The position numbers and the translations under genes are program-made. A DNA stretch of 64,000 nt from positions 186,001-250,000 of the forward strand of contig CAJTLU010000001.1 of assembly GCA_910577175.1 (NCBI GenBank), written 5' to 3'. How positions within the stretch are numbered: the first letter of the stretch is position 1; each line of letters opens with the position of its first letter. Below, piece by piece: positions 1 to 8,521 of this stretch. This DNA is from an uncultured Lachnospiraceae bacterium (lineage in GTDB: Bacteria; Bacillota; Clostridia; Lachnospirales; Lachnospiraceae). A model generated the notes under the pieces. That model did not search any database, was not told where the DNA came from, and saw only the letters and a list, made by a program, of their open reading frames with translations.

Positions 1-2
1 TT

Positions 3-227
3 ATTCTGATTGCTGTTGTGTACAGCTTTAAAGTATTCCGTGAAAGTTATCTGTATTTTGGAACAAGCTATCCCCCTGACCACAGCTATACGCTGCAGTA
101 CTATATGAACAATCACTTTTTTAAACTGAATTATCAGTATCTTGCATCGGGCGCGGTGCTTACTTCGCTTATTATTTATCTGATTGTGTTTGTCGGAGTA
201 AAGCTGCAAAAAAGATATACGTTATAA
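3..227 (+). CDS. Sugar ABC transporter permease, MalF type (C-terminal fragment)
   Basis: The frame is open from the first bases of the window, so this is the 3' end of a gene that starts outside it. The visible 74 residues contain the stretch SFKVFRESYLYFG followed by YPPDHSYTLQYYMNN and a final hydrophobic segment ending in a basic tail. That arrangement is typical of the C-terminus of MalF/UgpA-type permeases, which form half of the membrane channel of carbohydrate importers. A MalG-type partner begins 12 bases downstream, as usual for these operons. The GTG at position 18 is internal and is not the start. The sugar cannot be read from the sequence, and neither the binding protein nor the ATPase is in the window. 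Confidence 0.85.
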   Translation: MLIAVVYSFKVFRESYLYFGTSYPPDHSYTLQYYMNNHFFKLNYQYLASGAVLTSLIIYLIVFVGVKLQKRYTL

Positions 228-239
228 GGGGGGCTGCGT

Positions 240-1043
240 ATGGAAAAAGTAATCAAAAAAGTAATTCTTTCTGTTCTTGCAATTTTGTTTCTTCTGCCGG
301 TTCTATTGACCGTCGTATGTTCTTTTTCTGCCGGAAACGTGGATACAGATGCATTTCGTTTGGAGCATCTTTTTCCTTCCGGACTTGATTTTACAGGATA
401 TTATGATTTATTGATTGAACATTCGTATGTTCTCCGGAATTTTTGGAATTCGGTGTTTTATGCCGGGGCGATTACCTGCTTTAATATTCTGGTATCGGTG
501 CCTGCGGCATATGCTTTTTCCCAGGCAAGGTTCCGTGGAAAAGAGCTGCTGTTCTTTTTCTATATCGTGCTGACTATGATGCCGCTTCAGGTGACGCTGC
601 TTCCGAATTATGTCGGACTCCGGGACATGAAGCTTCTGGATACGCCTTTTGCAATTATTCTGCCTGCAGTTTTTACGCCGTTCAGCGTGTTTCTGATGAC
701 GCAGTATATGAGAGGGATGGAGCAGTCCTTTGTAGAAGCGGCGTTATTGGAAACAAGGTCTGTCATAAAAATTGCCGGTATGGTGATTCTGCCGCAGCTT
801 CGTGCCTGTGTTTTTGCCGTATTTGTATTTGTATTTGCAGAGCATTGGAACATGGTGGAGCAGCCGGATATTTATTTGCGGCAGGAGAGCTTAAAGCCGT
901 TGTCCAGTCTTCTTGCAATTGGAGAAGGTCTTACGGCAGCGGAGGTATTGGCAGGTTCTGTTATTTTTATGGTGCCGATTGTCATTTTATATCTTTATTT
1001 CCATGACAGTCTGGAAATCGGATTGGAGAGTATGAAATTATGA
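240..1043 (+). CDS. Sugar ABC transporter permease, MalG type
   Basis: A 267-residue inner-membrane permease with about six hydrophobic segments, the normal size for a MalG/UgpE-type subunit. The cytoplasmic EAA loop that docks on the ATPase is visible at residues 166-187, starting EAALLETRS and ending with ILPQLRA. The glycine normally found seven residues into this loop is a threonine here, and the usual acidic-Gly pair is missing, which is a divergent feature. A GGGGG ribosome binding site precedes the ATG. Its stop overlaps the start of the next gene (ATGA arrangement), so the three genes are co-translated. It should pair with the truncated MalF-type protein upstream. The substrate is unknown. 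Confidence 0.9.
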   Translation: MEKVIKKVILSVLAILFLLPVLLTVVCSFSAGNVDTDAFRLEHLFPSGLDFTGYYDLLIEHSYVLRNFWNSVFYAGAITCFNILVSVPAAYAFSQARFRGKELLFFFYIVLTMMPLQVTLLPNYVGLRDMKLLDTPFAIILPAVFTPFSVFLMTQYMRGMEQSFVEAALLETRSVIKIAGMVILPQLRACVFAVFVFVFAEHWNMVEQPDIYLRQESLKPLSSLLAIGEGLTAAEVLAGSVIFMVPIVILYLYFHDSLEIGLESMKL

Positions 1044-1762
1044 ATACGAAAAAAGCAGCAACCAGGATTTTAGTGGTATTTTTTACGATAATGTTATTAT
1101 GTACTTTATTTTCAGAGGACTTGTACCATTTGACGCTGCCAAAGGTGGCAACAAGAACTACGGCAAGAAAAGTGTTTCCATATGAAATAACAGGAGTAGA
1201 CGGCAGCGTGATTACCGTGGAACGGACGGAGGTAGCAGTTCCCAGCTATATGATGATTGAAAACAGCGTATACGTGCTGGAGGAAACGGAACAGGGGGCC
1301 TTTGTCACGAAAAGGAAAATACAGACGGGGAAATCGGCTGGGGGTTGGATTGAGGTGAAGGAAGGGCTGAACGGCAGGACGAAGATAGTGTTAGGGAGTG
1401 ACCGGAAGCTTAAGGATGGGGCAAAGGTGTTAGAAGATGAGAAGAACGGACAGATTTCCCTGTACAGGATGCAGGGGGTACAGATAGGAGGGTGCGCGGA
1501 TGCCAAATATTATCGTCTCTGCATGAGGAATAATACCTGGCATGTTATTTTGGTTGCAGCGTTTACCTTACTCTTAGTCTGCATCTGTAAAGTGTCTCTT
1601 AAGGGCAGACGGCGGATTTTGTGGAGCCCGGTGATGGTTCTTTGGTGTGTACTGGTCTGCTTCTATTTCCGTATGGCTATTGTGATTCCACCGGAATGGA
1701 TACCGGAAAAGCTGATTGACTGGAACGGATGGAGGGAAAACATAAGGCATTTCTGGGTTTAG
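1040..1762 (+). CDS. Membrane protein with RND-adaptor-like domain, unknown role
   Basis: 240 residues that I cannot assign to a named family. An N-terminal membrane segment (about 10-26) is followed by an extracytoplasmic part, then two more membrane segments (about 168-184 and 195-215). Residues 72-131 (IENSVYVLEE, then KRKIQTG, IEVKEGL, and KLKDGAKV) resemble the membrane-proximal domain of HlyD/RND adaptor proteins, where a VYVV...VKTG...VEITEGL...DGDKV pattern is usual. The gene overlaps the MalG-type permease by four bases, so it is the last cistron of that transporter operon. The adaptor-like domain in a sugar importer operon is unusual. Inference: it may be an accessory envelope subunit of the transporter. 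Confidence 0.7.
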   Translation: MNTKKAATRILVVFFTIMLLCTLFSEDLYHLTLPKVATRTTARKVFPYEITGVDGSVITVERTEVAVPSYMMIENSVYVLEETEQGAFVTKRKIQTGKSAGGWIEVKEGLNGRTKIVLGSDRKLKDGAKVLEDEKNGQISLYRMQGVQIGGCADAKYYRLCMRNNTWHVILVAAFTLLLVCICKVSLKGRRRILWSPVMVLWCVLVCFYFRMAIVIPPEWIPEKLIDWNGWRENIRHFWV

Positions 1763-1782
1763 GAAAAGCCGGGGTTCTGTAT

Positions 1783-1823
1783 TTTGCATGCGCAAACGCT
1801 GCGCTCCTTCGGACAAATGCAAA
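1783..1823. repeat. Intergenic palindromic repeat, copy A (short form)
   Basis: This gap holds TTTGCATGCGCAAACGCT (1783-1800) and TCCTTCGGACAAATGCAAA (1805-1823), inverted halves closing on TTTGCAT/ATGCAAA. Both cores recur in reverse orientation at 56541-56559 and 56656-56672, where 96 bases separate them instead of four. A third, partial copy is at 43313-43346. No coding frame is apparent. It behaves like a REP or small MITE-like intergenic element. Confidence 0.75.
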
Positions 1824-1902
1824 CTAAGATACCGCACAGCCGTTTCCTTTTGGGACCTTTCCAAGTGGCTTAAAATGTAGAAACTATTTAGAAAGAAAAA
1901 TA

Positions 1903-1931
1903 TTGACAAGATTGGAAAATCTGATTAAAAT
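1903..1931 (+). promoter_or_regulatory. Sigma-A promoter of the MATE gene
   Basis: TTGACA at 1903-1908 and TAAAAT at 1926-1931 with exactly 17 bases between them, a near-consensus vegetative promoter about 85 bases ahead of the MATE start. Confidence 0.85.
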
Positions 1932-1941
1932 GATTCACGGG

Positions 1942-1980
1942 AAGGCGGGGCGCAGCAGCGGTTCGCCTTTGTGCTTTTTT
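1942..1980 (+). terminator. Possible attenuator hairpin in the MATE leader
   Basis: AAGGCG (1942-1947) pairs with CGCCTT (1964-1969), and a run of six T follows at 1975-1980, inside the transcribed leader and before the ribosome binding site. It could be a leader terminator that limits transcription into the pump gene. The stem is only six pairs and the T run is five bases away, so this is weak. Confidence 0.35.
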
Positions 1981-2015
1981 GGGAAGGAGAAAAGACGGAA
2001 GGAAAGGGAAGTTAG

Positions 2016-3395
2016 ATGAAACAGGAAGCCAGAGGAAGAGATATGACGCAGGGGAGTCCGTTACGCCTGCTTCTGCTGTTTTCAATTCCGGTATTATTGG
2101 GAAATGTATTCCAGCAGCTTTATAATATGGTGGATACGATTATTGTAGGGAGGTGTCTCGGTTATCAGGCGCTGGCAGCAGTAGGAACGACCGGTTCGCT
2201 GAATTTTCTGGTGCTTGGGTTTGTCAACGGTCTGACCAGCGGATTTGCAGTGCCGGTGGCGCAGCGGTTCGGCGCCGGGGACGAGGCGGAGATGCGCAAG
2301 GCGGAGGCGGGAGCAGTAGTACTCGGAGCCGGGTTTACGGTAGGCCTGACGCTGCTTTCTATAGTAACAGCCGGGCCGTTACTCCGTCTGATTCATACGC
2401 CGGACGATATTATGGGGGATGCGGTGAGATACATTACGATTATTTATGCAGGAATCGCGGCAACGATGGCATACAATATGCTAGCCTGCTTTTTACGTGC
2501 CATCGGGGACAGCAGGACGCCGCTTTGTTTTCTGATTTTATCTTCCCTGCTTAACATTGCGCTGGATTTGCTCCTGATACAAACGGCGGGAATGGGTGTG
2601 GCAGGAGCAGCACTTGCAACCGTGATTTCCCAAGCAGTATCTGCCCTTTTATGTCTTATTTATATCTGGAAGCGGTACCGGATTCTGCATCTGTCGAAGA
2701 AAGATTTTAAATTATCGGGGAAGCTCTATAAAAGGCATCTGGCCATCAGTCTTCCGATGGCGTTCCAGTTTTCCGTTACCGCAATCGGAACCGTTGTGGT
2801 ACAGGGAGCGCTGAATTTATTCGGGACGGCAAAAATCGCTGCATTTACTGCCGCATCGAAAGCAGAGCAGCTGGTTACGCAGCCTGCCGTGACTTTTGGA
2901 ATAACGATGGCAAATTATGCCGGGCAGAACCTTGGCGCCGGAAAGACGGAGCGCATCAAAGAGGGCGTAGGAAAATGTACGCTTTTAACGCTTTTGTGCG
3001 CGGCGGCTTCGATGCTGATTCTGTTTCTGTTCGGCGCTCCGCTTACGAAGCTGTTCCTGACGGCAGAGGAGATGGAGGCGGCGGTGCTGGAGGAAATATT
3101 GGAGGCAGCGCGCCTGTATTTGTGGCAGGCAGCATTGTTTTTTCCGTTTTTGAACATGATATTTGTATACCGGAATGTATTGCAGGGAATTGGAAGAAGT
3201 TTTATGCCCTTTATGGCAGGCGTTTTTGAACTGTTGACCAGACTGGCGGCGTCGTACCTGTTGCCGGGGCTTTTCGGCTACCGGGGAATCTGTCTTGCCG
3301 GACCGTTTGCCTGGGTATCGGCGGCGGTTCCGCTCGGGATTGCATACTATTATTTGCGGAAACGAAACTTTTTCTTGCCTGTAGCCGGGAAATGA
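2016..3395 (+). CDS. MATE family efflux transporter
   Basis: 459 residues with about twelve hydrophobic segments, the normal size for a multidrug and toxin extrusion antiporter, which uses a Na+ or H+ gradient to expel cationic compounds. The N-terminal signature IPVLLGNVFQQLYNMVDTII plus VGR, and the AAVGTTG segment after it, are typical of the DinF/NorM-like clostridial branch. An internal repeat of the same kind occurs in the second half (LAISLPMAFQFSVTAIGTVV). Two starts are possible: ATG at 2016 after GGAAAGGGAAG, or ATG at 2043 after AGAGGAAGAG; the second gives the usual MTQGSP beginning. The gene has its own near-consensus promoter and a leader hairpin. The substrate is unknown. Confidence 0.93.
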   Translation: MKQEARGRDMTQGSPLRLLLLFSIPVLLGNVFQQLYNMVDTIIVGRCLGYQALAAVGTTGSLNFLVLGFVNGLTSGFAVPVAQRFGAGDEAEMRKAEAGAVVLGAGFTVGLTLLSIVTAGPLLRLIHTPDDIMGDAVRYITIIYAGIAATMAYNMLACFLRAIGDSRTPLCFLILSSLLNIALDLLLIQTAGMGVAGAALATVISQAVSALLCLIYIWKRYRILHLSKKDFKLSGKLYKRHLAISLPMAFQFSVTAIGTVVVQGALNLFGTAKIAAFTAASKAEQLVTQPAVTFGITMANYAGQNLGAGKTERIKEGVGKCTLLTLLCAAASMLILFLFGAPLTKLFLTAEEMEAAVLEEILEAARLYLWQAALFFPFLNMIFVYRNVLQGIGRSFMPFMAGVFELLTRLAASYLLPGLFGYRGICLAGPFAWVSAAVPLGIAYYYLRKRNFFLPVAGK

Positions 3396-3403
3396 GGTAT
3401 ACT
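3375..3403 (+). promoter_or_regulatory. Sigma-A promoter of the M18 aminopeptidase gene
   Basis: TTGCCT (3375-3380), 17 bases, TATACT (3398-3403). It overlaps the stop codon of the MATE gene and lies 38 bases before the aminopeptidase start. Confidence 0.7.
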
Positions 3404-3440
3404 AAACGCGGAAAAGTGAGCACGAAAGGATGGTATCAGA

Positions 3441-4865
3441 ATGGCAGAGAAGCAGACAGAAACGGCAAAGGATAAAAAGGGAACAAAGCCTTCTAAAAAT
3501 GCGTGGTTAAAATACACCAAGGCAGAAAAAAAGGCAGTGTACGACTTTGCAGAAGGGTATCGTAAATTTATTTCGGACTGTAAAACCGAGCGGGAATGTA
3601 CGGAAGAGATTCTGCGCATGGCAAAAGCGGAAGGCTATATCGATTTGAAGGAAGCCGTTGCGGAGGGAAAAAAGCTTTCTGCAGGAGATAAAGTATTTGT
3701 AAACTGTATGGGAAAGGCGGTAGCGCTGTTTTTACTCGGAACAAAACCGTTAGAGGACGGGATGAAGATTCTCGGAGCGCACATCGATTCCCCGCGGATT
3801 GACTTAAAGCAGGTGCCGCTTTATGAGGATACAGAGATGGCACTTTTTGATACGCATTATTACGGCGGTATTAAGAAGTACCAGTGGGTGACTTTGCCGT
3901 TAGCGCTGCATGGCGTTGTAGTAAAGAAGGACGGCACGGTAGTAAAGGTAGTAATCGGCGAGGCGGCAGACGACCCGGTTGTCGGGATTACGGATCTGCT
4001 CATTCATTTGTCCTCTAAGCAGATGGAGAAAAATGCCTCCAAGGTGATTGAGGGAGAGGACTTAAATATTCTGGTTGGAAGCATTCCGTTAAAGGACGGG
4101 GAAAAGGAAGCAGTAAAAGAAAATATACTGGCGCTTTTAAAGGAAACGTATGATATCACCGAGGATGATTTTGTATCGGCGGAGATTGAAGCAGTGCCTG
4201 CCGGCGCGGCAAGAGACTTCGGCATCGACCGCAGCATGGTAATGGGCTATGGACAGGACGACCGCGTCTGCGCATACTCTTCCATGAAGGCAATGTTTGA
4301 ATTAAAAGAAATTGACCGTACGGCGGTATGCCTTCTGGTAGACAAGGAGGAAGTCGGAAGCGTAGGAGCAACCGGAATGCATTCCCGCTTCTTTGAAAAT
4401 GCCGTAGCAGAGATTATGGAGCTGTGCGGCGGATATTCCGGGTTAAAGCTGCGCAGGGCACTGGCAAACTCTCAGATGCTTTCCTCTGATGTGAGCGCGG
4501 CGTATGACCCGAACTACCCGGCAGTCAGTGAGAAGAAAAATACCGCATATTTCGGAAAGGGCCTCGTATTTAACAAATACACCGGCTCCCGCGGAAAGTC
4601 CGGCTCTAATGATGCTAATGCGGAGTATATGGCAAGGCTCCGTGCAGCAATGGAGAAGCACAAAGTGACGTTCCAGACTTCAGAACTTGGTAAGGTAGAT
4701 GAAGGAGGCGGCGGAACCATTGCCTATATTATGGCAAACTACGGAATGGAAGTAATCGACAGCGGCGTGGCAGTGCTGAATATGCATGCGCCATGGGAGA
4801 TTACCGGAAAGTCCGATTTATATGAGGCTCTTCGCGGGTATGTTGCATTTTTGAAGGAGCTGTAG
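3441..4865 (+). CDS. M18 family aminopeptidase
   Basis: 474 residues, the usual length for family M18 (aspartyl/lysyl aminopeptidase), a cytosolic two-metal exopeptidase that removes N-terminal residues. Metal and catalytic motifs are present in order: GAHIDSPR (around 112, His ligand), DDRVCAY (around 273), DKEEVGSVGATG (around 300, the acidic pair), SSDVSAAYDPNYP, GKSGSNDANAEY (around 385) and NMHAPWEITGKSDLYE near the C-terminus (around 447, last His ligand). The first 40 residues are Lys-rich and look like a clade-specific extension. The ATG follows AAAGGATGG. It has its own promoter overlapping the end of the MATE gene. Confidence 0.93.
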   Translation: MAEKQTETAKDKKGTKPSKNAWLKYTKAEKKAVYDFAEGYRKFISDCKTERECTEEILRMAKAEGYIDLKEAVAEGKKLSAGDKVFVNCMGKAVALFLLGTKPLEDGMKILGAHIDSPRIDLKQVPLYEDTEMALFDTHYYGGIKKYQWVTLPLALHGVVVKKDGTVVKVVIGEAADDPVVGITDLLIHLSSKQMEKNASKVIEGEDLNILVGSIPLKDGEKEAVKENILALLKETYDITEDDFVSAEIEAVPAGAARDFGIDRSMVMGYGQDDRVCAYSSMKAMFELKEIDRTAVCLLVDKEEVGSVGATGMHSRFFENAVAEIMELCGGYSGLKLRRALANSQMLSSDVSAAYDPNYPAVSEKKNTAYFGKGLVFNKYTGSRGKSGSNDANAEYMARLRAAMEKHKVTFQTSELGKVDEGGGGTIAYIMANYGMEVIDSGVAVLNMHAPWEITGKSDLYEALRGYVAFLKEL

Positions 4866-4895
4866 GAAGGGCTTTATAAAGAGAGGATAAGGAAC

Positions 4896-5444
4896 ATGGA
4901 GTCAGAGAGATGGAGGGGGCAGAGCTGCCCTGCTCCGCGGATTGCGGAGTTTTCAAAGGTATCAAAGGAACGGTTCGCAGCAGATTTTAAGGAGGCATTC
5001 CCGGAAGAGGCGGGGCGCGCAGAGGAGCTTTATGAAACGCTCCGGCTTCCGGTGCGGGCTACGTCCGGTTCTGCGGGGTACGACTTTTTTATGCCGGTAA
5101 CAGTGGAACTGGCGCCGGGAGAAACGGTAAAAATACCGACCGGTATCCGTGCTGAAATGGCGGCCCCCTACGTGCTGCTTTTGTTTCCGCGGAGCGGTCT
5201 CGGATTTAAGTACCGCCTGCAGTTAAATAATACGGTGGGCGTCATTGACAGCGATTATTTCTTTTCGGACAATGAAGGGCATATTCTCGCCAAGGTGACC
5301 AATGACTCAAAGGAAGGCAAGAGCGTCACCCTGACGGCAGGCACCGGGTTTATGCAGGGCATTTTCCTGCCGTACGGAATTACGGCGGACGATGCAGTAA
5401 GCGAAAAGAGAAACGGCGGGTTCGGCAGTACGACGAAGGGATAA
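4896..5444 (+). CDS. dut: dUTP diphosphatase (trimeric type)
   Basis: 182 residues; hydrolyses dUTP to dUMP and pyrophosphate, keeping uracil out of DNA and supplying dTMP synthesis. The five dUTPase motifs can be followed: I, SAGYDF (59-64, metal-binding Asp); II, PRSGLG (98-103); III, GVIDSDYF (115-122, catalytic Asp); IV, GTGFMQGIF (149-157); V, RNGGFGSTT (172-180, the C-terminal arm that closes over the substrate). Motif II has Gly where many homologues have Ser-Leu, and about 50 extra residues precede motif I. The gene sits 30 bases after the aminopeptidase and 34 bases before purA, suggesting a nucleotide-metabolism operon. Confidence 0.9.
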   Translation: MESERWRGQSCPAPRIAEFSKVSKERFAADFKEAFPEEAGRAEELYETLRLPVRATSGSAGYDFFMPVTVELAPGETVKIPTGIRAEMAAPYVLLLFPRSGLGFKYRLQLNNTVGVIDSDYFFSDNEGHILAKVTNDSKEGKSVTLTAGTGFMQGIFLPYGITADDAVSEKRNGGFGSTTKG

Positions 5445-5478
5445 ACAGGCTGCGCGGCAGCGGAACGGAGGACATTTT

Positions 5479-6756
5479 ATGGTTAGGGCAATTGTAGGTG
5501 CAAACTGGGGAGACGAGGGAAAGGGAAAAATCACCGATATGTTAGGCGAGGTTTCCGATATTATTGTAAGATTCCAGGGCGGAAGTAACGCAGGACATAC
5601 CATTATTAATAAGTACGGTAAATTTGCCCTGCATCTTCTGCCGTCCGGCGTATTTTACGACCATACGACGAGTATTATCGGCAACGGCGTGGCATTGAAT
5701 ATTCCGTATCTGCTGAAAGAAATCCAGGGAATAGTGGAGCGTGGCGTTCCGGCACCGAAGATTCTGGTATCAGACCGTGCGCAGATTCTGATGCCATATC
5801 ATGTGCTGTTTGACCAGTATGAGGAGGAGCGTCTCGGAAAGGCGTCTTTTGGCTCTACCAAATCGGGGATTGCCCCGTTTTATTCAGATAAGTATGCGAA
5901 AATCGGCTTTCAGGTTTCGGAGCTGTTCGATGCGGAGCTGTTGCGGGAAAAGACGGAGCGCGTCTGCGATATGAAGAACATTATGTTAGAGCATATGTAT
6001 CATAAGCCGCTGCTGAATAAGGAGGAATTATATCAGACCCTGCTTTCCTACCGGGATATGATAGCTCCTTATGTATGTGATACGGGACTGTTTTTGCATG
6101 AAGCGATAAAGGCAGGAAAAAATATTTTGTTGGAGGGACAGCTTGGCGCGTTAAAGGATCCGGATTTCGGAATCTACCCGATGGTAACGTCTTCTTCTAC
6201 ATTGGCAGCTTATGGCGCTATCGGTGCAGGGATTCCGCCGTATGAGATTAAGGATATTATTGCGGTGGTAAAGGCATACTCGAGTGCGGTAGGCGCGGGC
6301 GAGTTTGTCAGTGAAATTTTCGGGGAAGAGGCAGATGAGCTGCGCAGACGCGGCGGGGATGGCGGCGAATATGGTGCGACCACCGGAAGACCGCGCCGCA
6401 TGGGCTGGTTTGATGCCGTTGCGACCCGTTATGGCTGCCGTATGCAGGGCGCAACGGAGGTTGCGCTCACGGTACTGGATGTACTCGGCTATCTGGACGA
6501 GCTTCCGGTCTGTGTCGGTTATGAAATTGACGGGAAGGTCACAAGAGAGTTCCCGGTTACCGCGAAGCTGAAAAAGGCAAAGCCGGTCTATGAAGTACTG
6601 CCGGGCTGGAAGAGTGAAATCCGCGGAATTAAGAGCTATGCGGAGCTTCCGGAAAACTGCCGTAAGTATATCGAGTTTATTGAAAAGGAAATTGAAGTAC
6701 CGGTTACGTTAGTTTCCAACGGACCGGGAAGAGAGGAGATTATCCGGCGTAAGTAG
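5479..6756 (+). CDS. purA: Adenylosuccinate synthetase
   Basis: 425 residues, the standard bacterial length. It joins IMP and aspartate using GTP to make adenylosuccinate, the first step from IMP to AMP. The N-terminal NWGDEGKGKITD loop binds IMP and GTP and contains the catalytic Asp; SNAGHTI (His catalytic) follows near residue 40. The usual GATTGRPRRMGWFD motif lies around 300. ATG is preceded by GGAGGACATTTT. The gene ends in a very strong terminator at 6850-6908, so it is the last gene of its operon. Confidence 0.97.
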   Translation: MVRAIVGANWGDEGKGKITDMLGEVSDIIVRFQGGSNAGHTIINKYGKFALHLLPSGVFYDHTTSIIGNGVALNIPYLLKEIQGIVERGVPAPKILVSDRAQILMPYHVLFDQYEEERLGKASFGSTKSGIAPFYSDKYAKIGFQVSELFDAELLREKTERVCDMKNIMLEHMYHKPLLNKEELYQTLLSYRDMIAPYVCDTGLFLHEAIKAGKNILLEGQLGALKDPDFGIYPMVTSSSTLAAYGAIGAGIPPYEIKDIIAVVKAYSSAVGAGEFVSEIFGEEADELRRRGGDGGEYGATTGRPRRMGWFDAVATRYGCRMQGATEVALTVLDVLGYLDELPVCVGYEIDGKVTREFPVTAKLKKAKPVYEVLPGWKSEIRGIKSYAELPENCRKYIEFIEKEIEVPVTLVSNGPGREEIIRRK

Positions 6757-6849
6757 GTAAAGGCAAGGCATCGGGAGTTTTTGTGACAGGGGCATGGAGC
6801 GGGCGCCCCGCTTACGGGCAGAAGACGGCGACTTGCTATAAATCACCAT

Positions 6850-6908
6850 AAAAAGAGCATTGTTTTCTTTTTGCAGATGCAACGCAAAAAGGAAGCAATG
6901 CTCTTTTT
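6850..6908 (+). terminator. Rho-independent terminator after purA
   Basis: A 25-base arm at 6850-6874 pairs with 6884-6908 around a 9-base loop; the only two mismatches are G-U wobbles. The right arm ends in five T. The stem also starts with five A, so it can work in both directions. Confidence 0.92.
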
Positions 6909-7321
6909 GCAATGGCATGGGTTTGCTATGTCATACTATGTCGATTTGTGTCTATAATATTATGCTATTTTTATGGAATATACCTTTTGTTCAATAGGAA
7001 AAAGTGTTATACTTAAAAAGGAAATTATTGGTAGTTCAAATAAATGGTATGGGTTCCATGGGGGTGATATAGAGAAAAGTGTCGTAGTTTGTAATAGTGT
7101 CTTGTTTTCTGATTATGTTTCCGGGAACGGGTAGAAAGATTCCGGGAAAACATGTCTATGATAAAAGTACTCTTTTTGGAAGAACAGAACAAAAGGATAT
7201 CTCCCGGTGTGATAGTTTATATTAAGAAGGTATTCCGGAAAAATTTATGAGTTGTCGGAAGGCTGATCAGAAAGCTTGTGCAGATGCAGAAAAGTTTCAG
7301 GGAAAGAACAGGAGGATATTT
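6909..7321. other. 413-base gap: weak promoter and a small dyad
   Basis: No coding frame is convincing here. A TATACT -10 box lies at 7008-7013, but the -35 region (TTTTGT at 6985-6990) is poor. At 7115-7154 ATGTTT and AAACAT flank two direct copies of TTCCGGGAA, a small imperfect stem-loop or a pair of protein half-sites. Either could control the secreted-protein gene downstream. I see no riboswitch that I recognise. Confidence 0.4.
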
Positions 7322-8434
7322 ATGAAGAGCAAGATTATGAAAAAGAGAATGACAGCGTTATTTTTGATGATTTCCGTGATGGTTTCCAGTACGGTAACGG
7401 CATATGCCGCTTCAGGAGACATGGAGTCACCGGCGAAGATGGAAATGGAAAAACAGGAGCAGATTGACAGTCTGTTTGAGGAATTAAATAAGCTTGATGC
7501 GGAGAAGTCATATGACGGGTACGTTTTAAAAAATGCAGAACAGGCTGAAAACAGTGCTTATGCAAAATGCCTGGCTGCCAGAATGGAAATCCAGGAGGAA
7601 AGTTATGCAGTAAAAGAAAAGGAATATGAAGAGAAACTTGAAAGGTTAGGGGTACATAAGATAGAGCCGTCGAACCCTAAAGATATGGCGACACTTAAAG
7701 CTATGAGGCAGGATATGGTTTTAGGGGATAAAGGGATTTCTGCCTCGGCTTCTGGAGGTGTTTATGACACGGCTCCAGATTTTAGTATGATTGCGAATGT
7801 ATATACGCTTTATATTTATGACGGTACATATGAAGGTTATAATTATCGTTACATCAGGGTAAGGGATAATAAGGGATATGATAGGTTGCATTATTATCAG
7901 GATAATAATTTGGCAACCAATATCGGAGCAAGCACAGTGTCATCTGTTTTGAATTACAATTTCGGCTATGCGGTATCCTCTCTGCTTGGTTTATTGCCGT
8001 ATGGGATGGTGCTTGACTGGACATTGGGAAATCTTTTTACTGCATTATCCGGAGTGAATGCAAGTGTAGTTTCATCCGGACAGGGAACTTTCTATGGCGT
8101 ACGCCATAATGGTGTTACTGAGATGACATATTATTTCTTTTACAATGATGGATGGAGACATATAGGAACGAATGGAACGGCAACTGTAATCCGAGAAGAT
8201 TATTTTTATGGTAATGTAAACGGAATGCCGGTATCTGAGACCCCGAAGACAACTTTTACAATCAAAGGCAGCCAAAATATCTGGCACGATTATGTAAAGA
8301 ACTATGCAGGGGTGATGTCTGTCCGGCCGAATTATTGCGATATTGATAATTTCGGGAAGCTGACGATTAAAGGTTATAATAAGGATTACTATTATGCGCC
8401 TGTATTTGCAGAAGAGCCGAATGATCTGATATAG
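7322..8434 (+). CDS. Secreted EPSNP-module protein 1, unknown function
   Basis: 370 residues from the ATG that follows AGGAGGATATT; the longer frame back to 7247 has no ribosome site. A clear signal peptide (Lys-rich start, hydrophobic core, cleavage near TAYAAS) sends it out of the cell. The next about 110 residues are charged and helical (MEKQEQIDSLFEELNKLD and further Glu/Lys-rich text) and end in the block LGVHKIEPSNP...TLKAMRQDMV. This block and the preceding helix recur in the protein encoded at 9069-9674. The C-terminal 230 residues are rich in Tyr, Asn and Gly, with no motif that I recognise. No cell-wall sorting signal is visible. Function unknown. Confidence 0.85.
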   Translation: MKSKIMKKRMTALFLMISVMVSSTVTAYAASGDMESPAKMEMEKQEQIDSLFEELNKLDAEKSYDGYVLKNAEQAENSAYAKCLAARMEIQEESYAVKEKEYEEKLERLGVHKIEPSNPKDMATLKAMRQDMVLGDKGISASASGGVYDTAPDFSMIANVYTLYIYDGTYEGYNYRYIRVRDNKGYDRLHYYQDNNLATNIGASTVSSVLNYNFGYAVSSLLGLLPYGMVLDWTLGNLFTALSGVNASVVSSGQGTFYGVRHNGVTEMTYYFFYNDGWRHIGTNGTATVIREDYFYGNVNGMPVSETPKTTFTIKGSQNIWHDYVKNYAGVMSVRPNYCDIDNFGKLTIKGYNKDYYYAPVFAEEPNDLI

Positions 8435-8521
8435 CCGGGAGCGGATACCGGATAGGAGGAATATAATATAAAAGGAACCTTGAGTGAGATTGGCGTATAG
8501 GAAAAGGAGAGATTGACGGAT

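Noticed and set aside
1930..2019. A 29-codon leader frame overlapping the MATE start
   Set aside because: Its ATG overlaps the -10 box of the promoter, so it would lie before the transcript start, and it has no ribosome site.
2153..2554. 133-codon frame inside the MATE gene
   Set aside because: Out-of-frame shadow, Gly/Arg/Ser-rich, without ribosome site.
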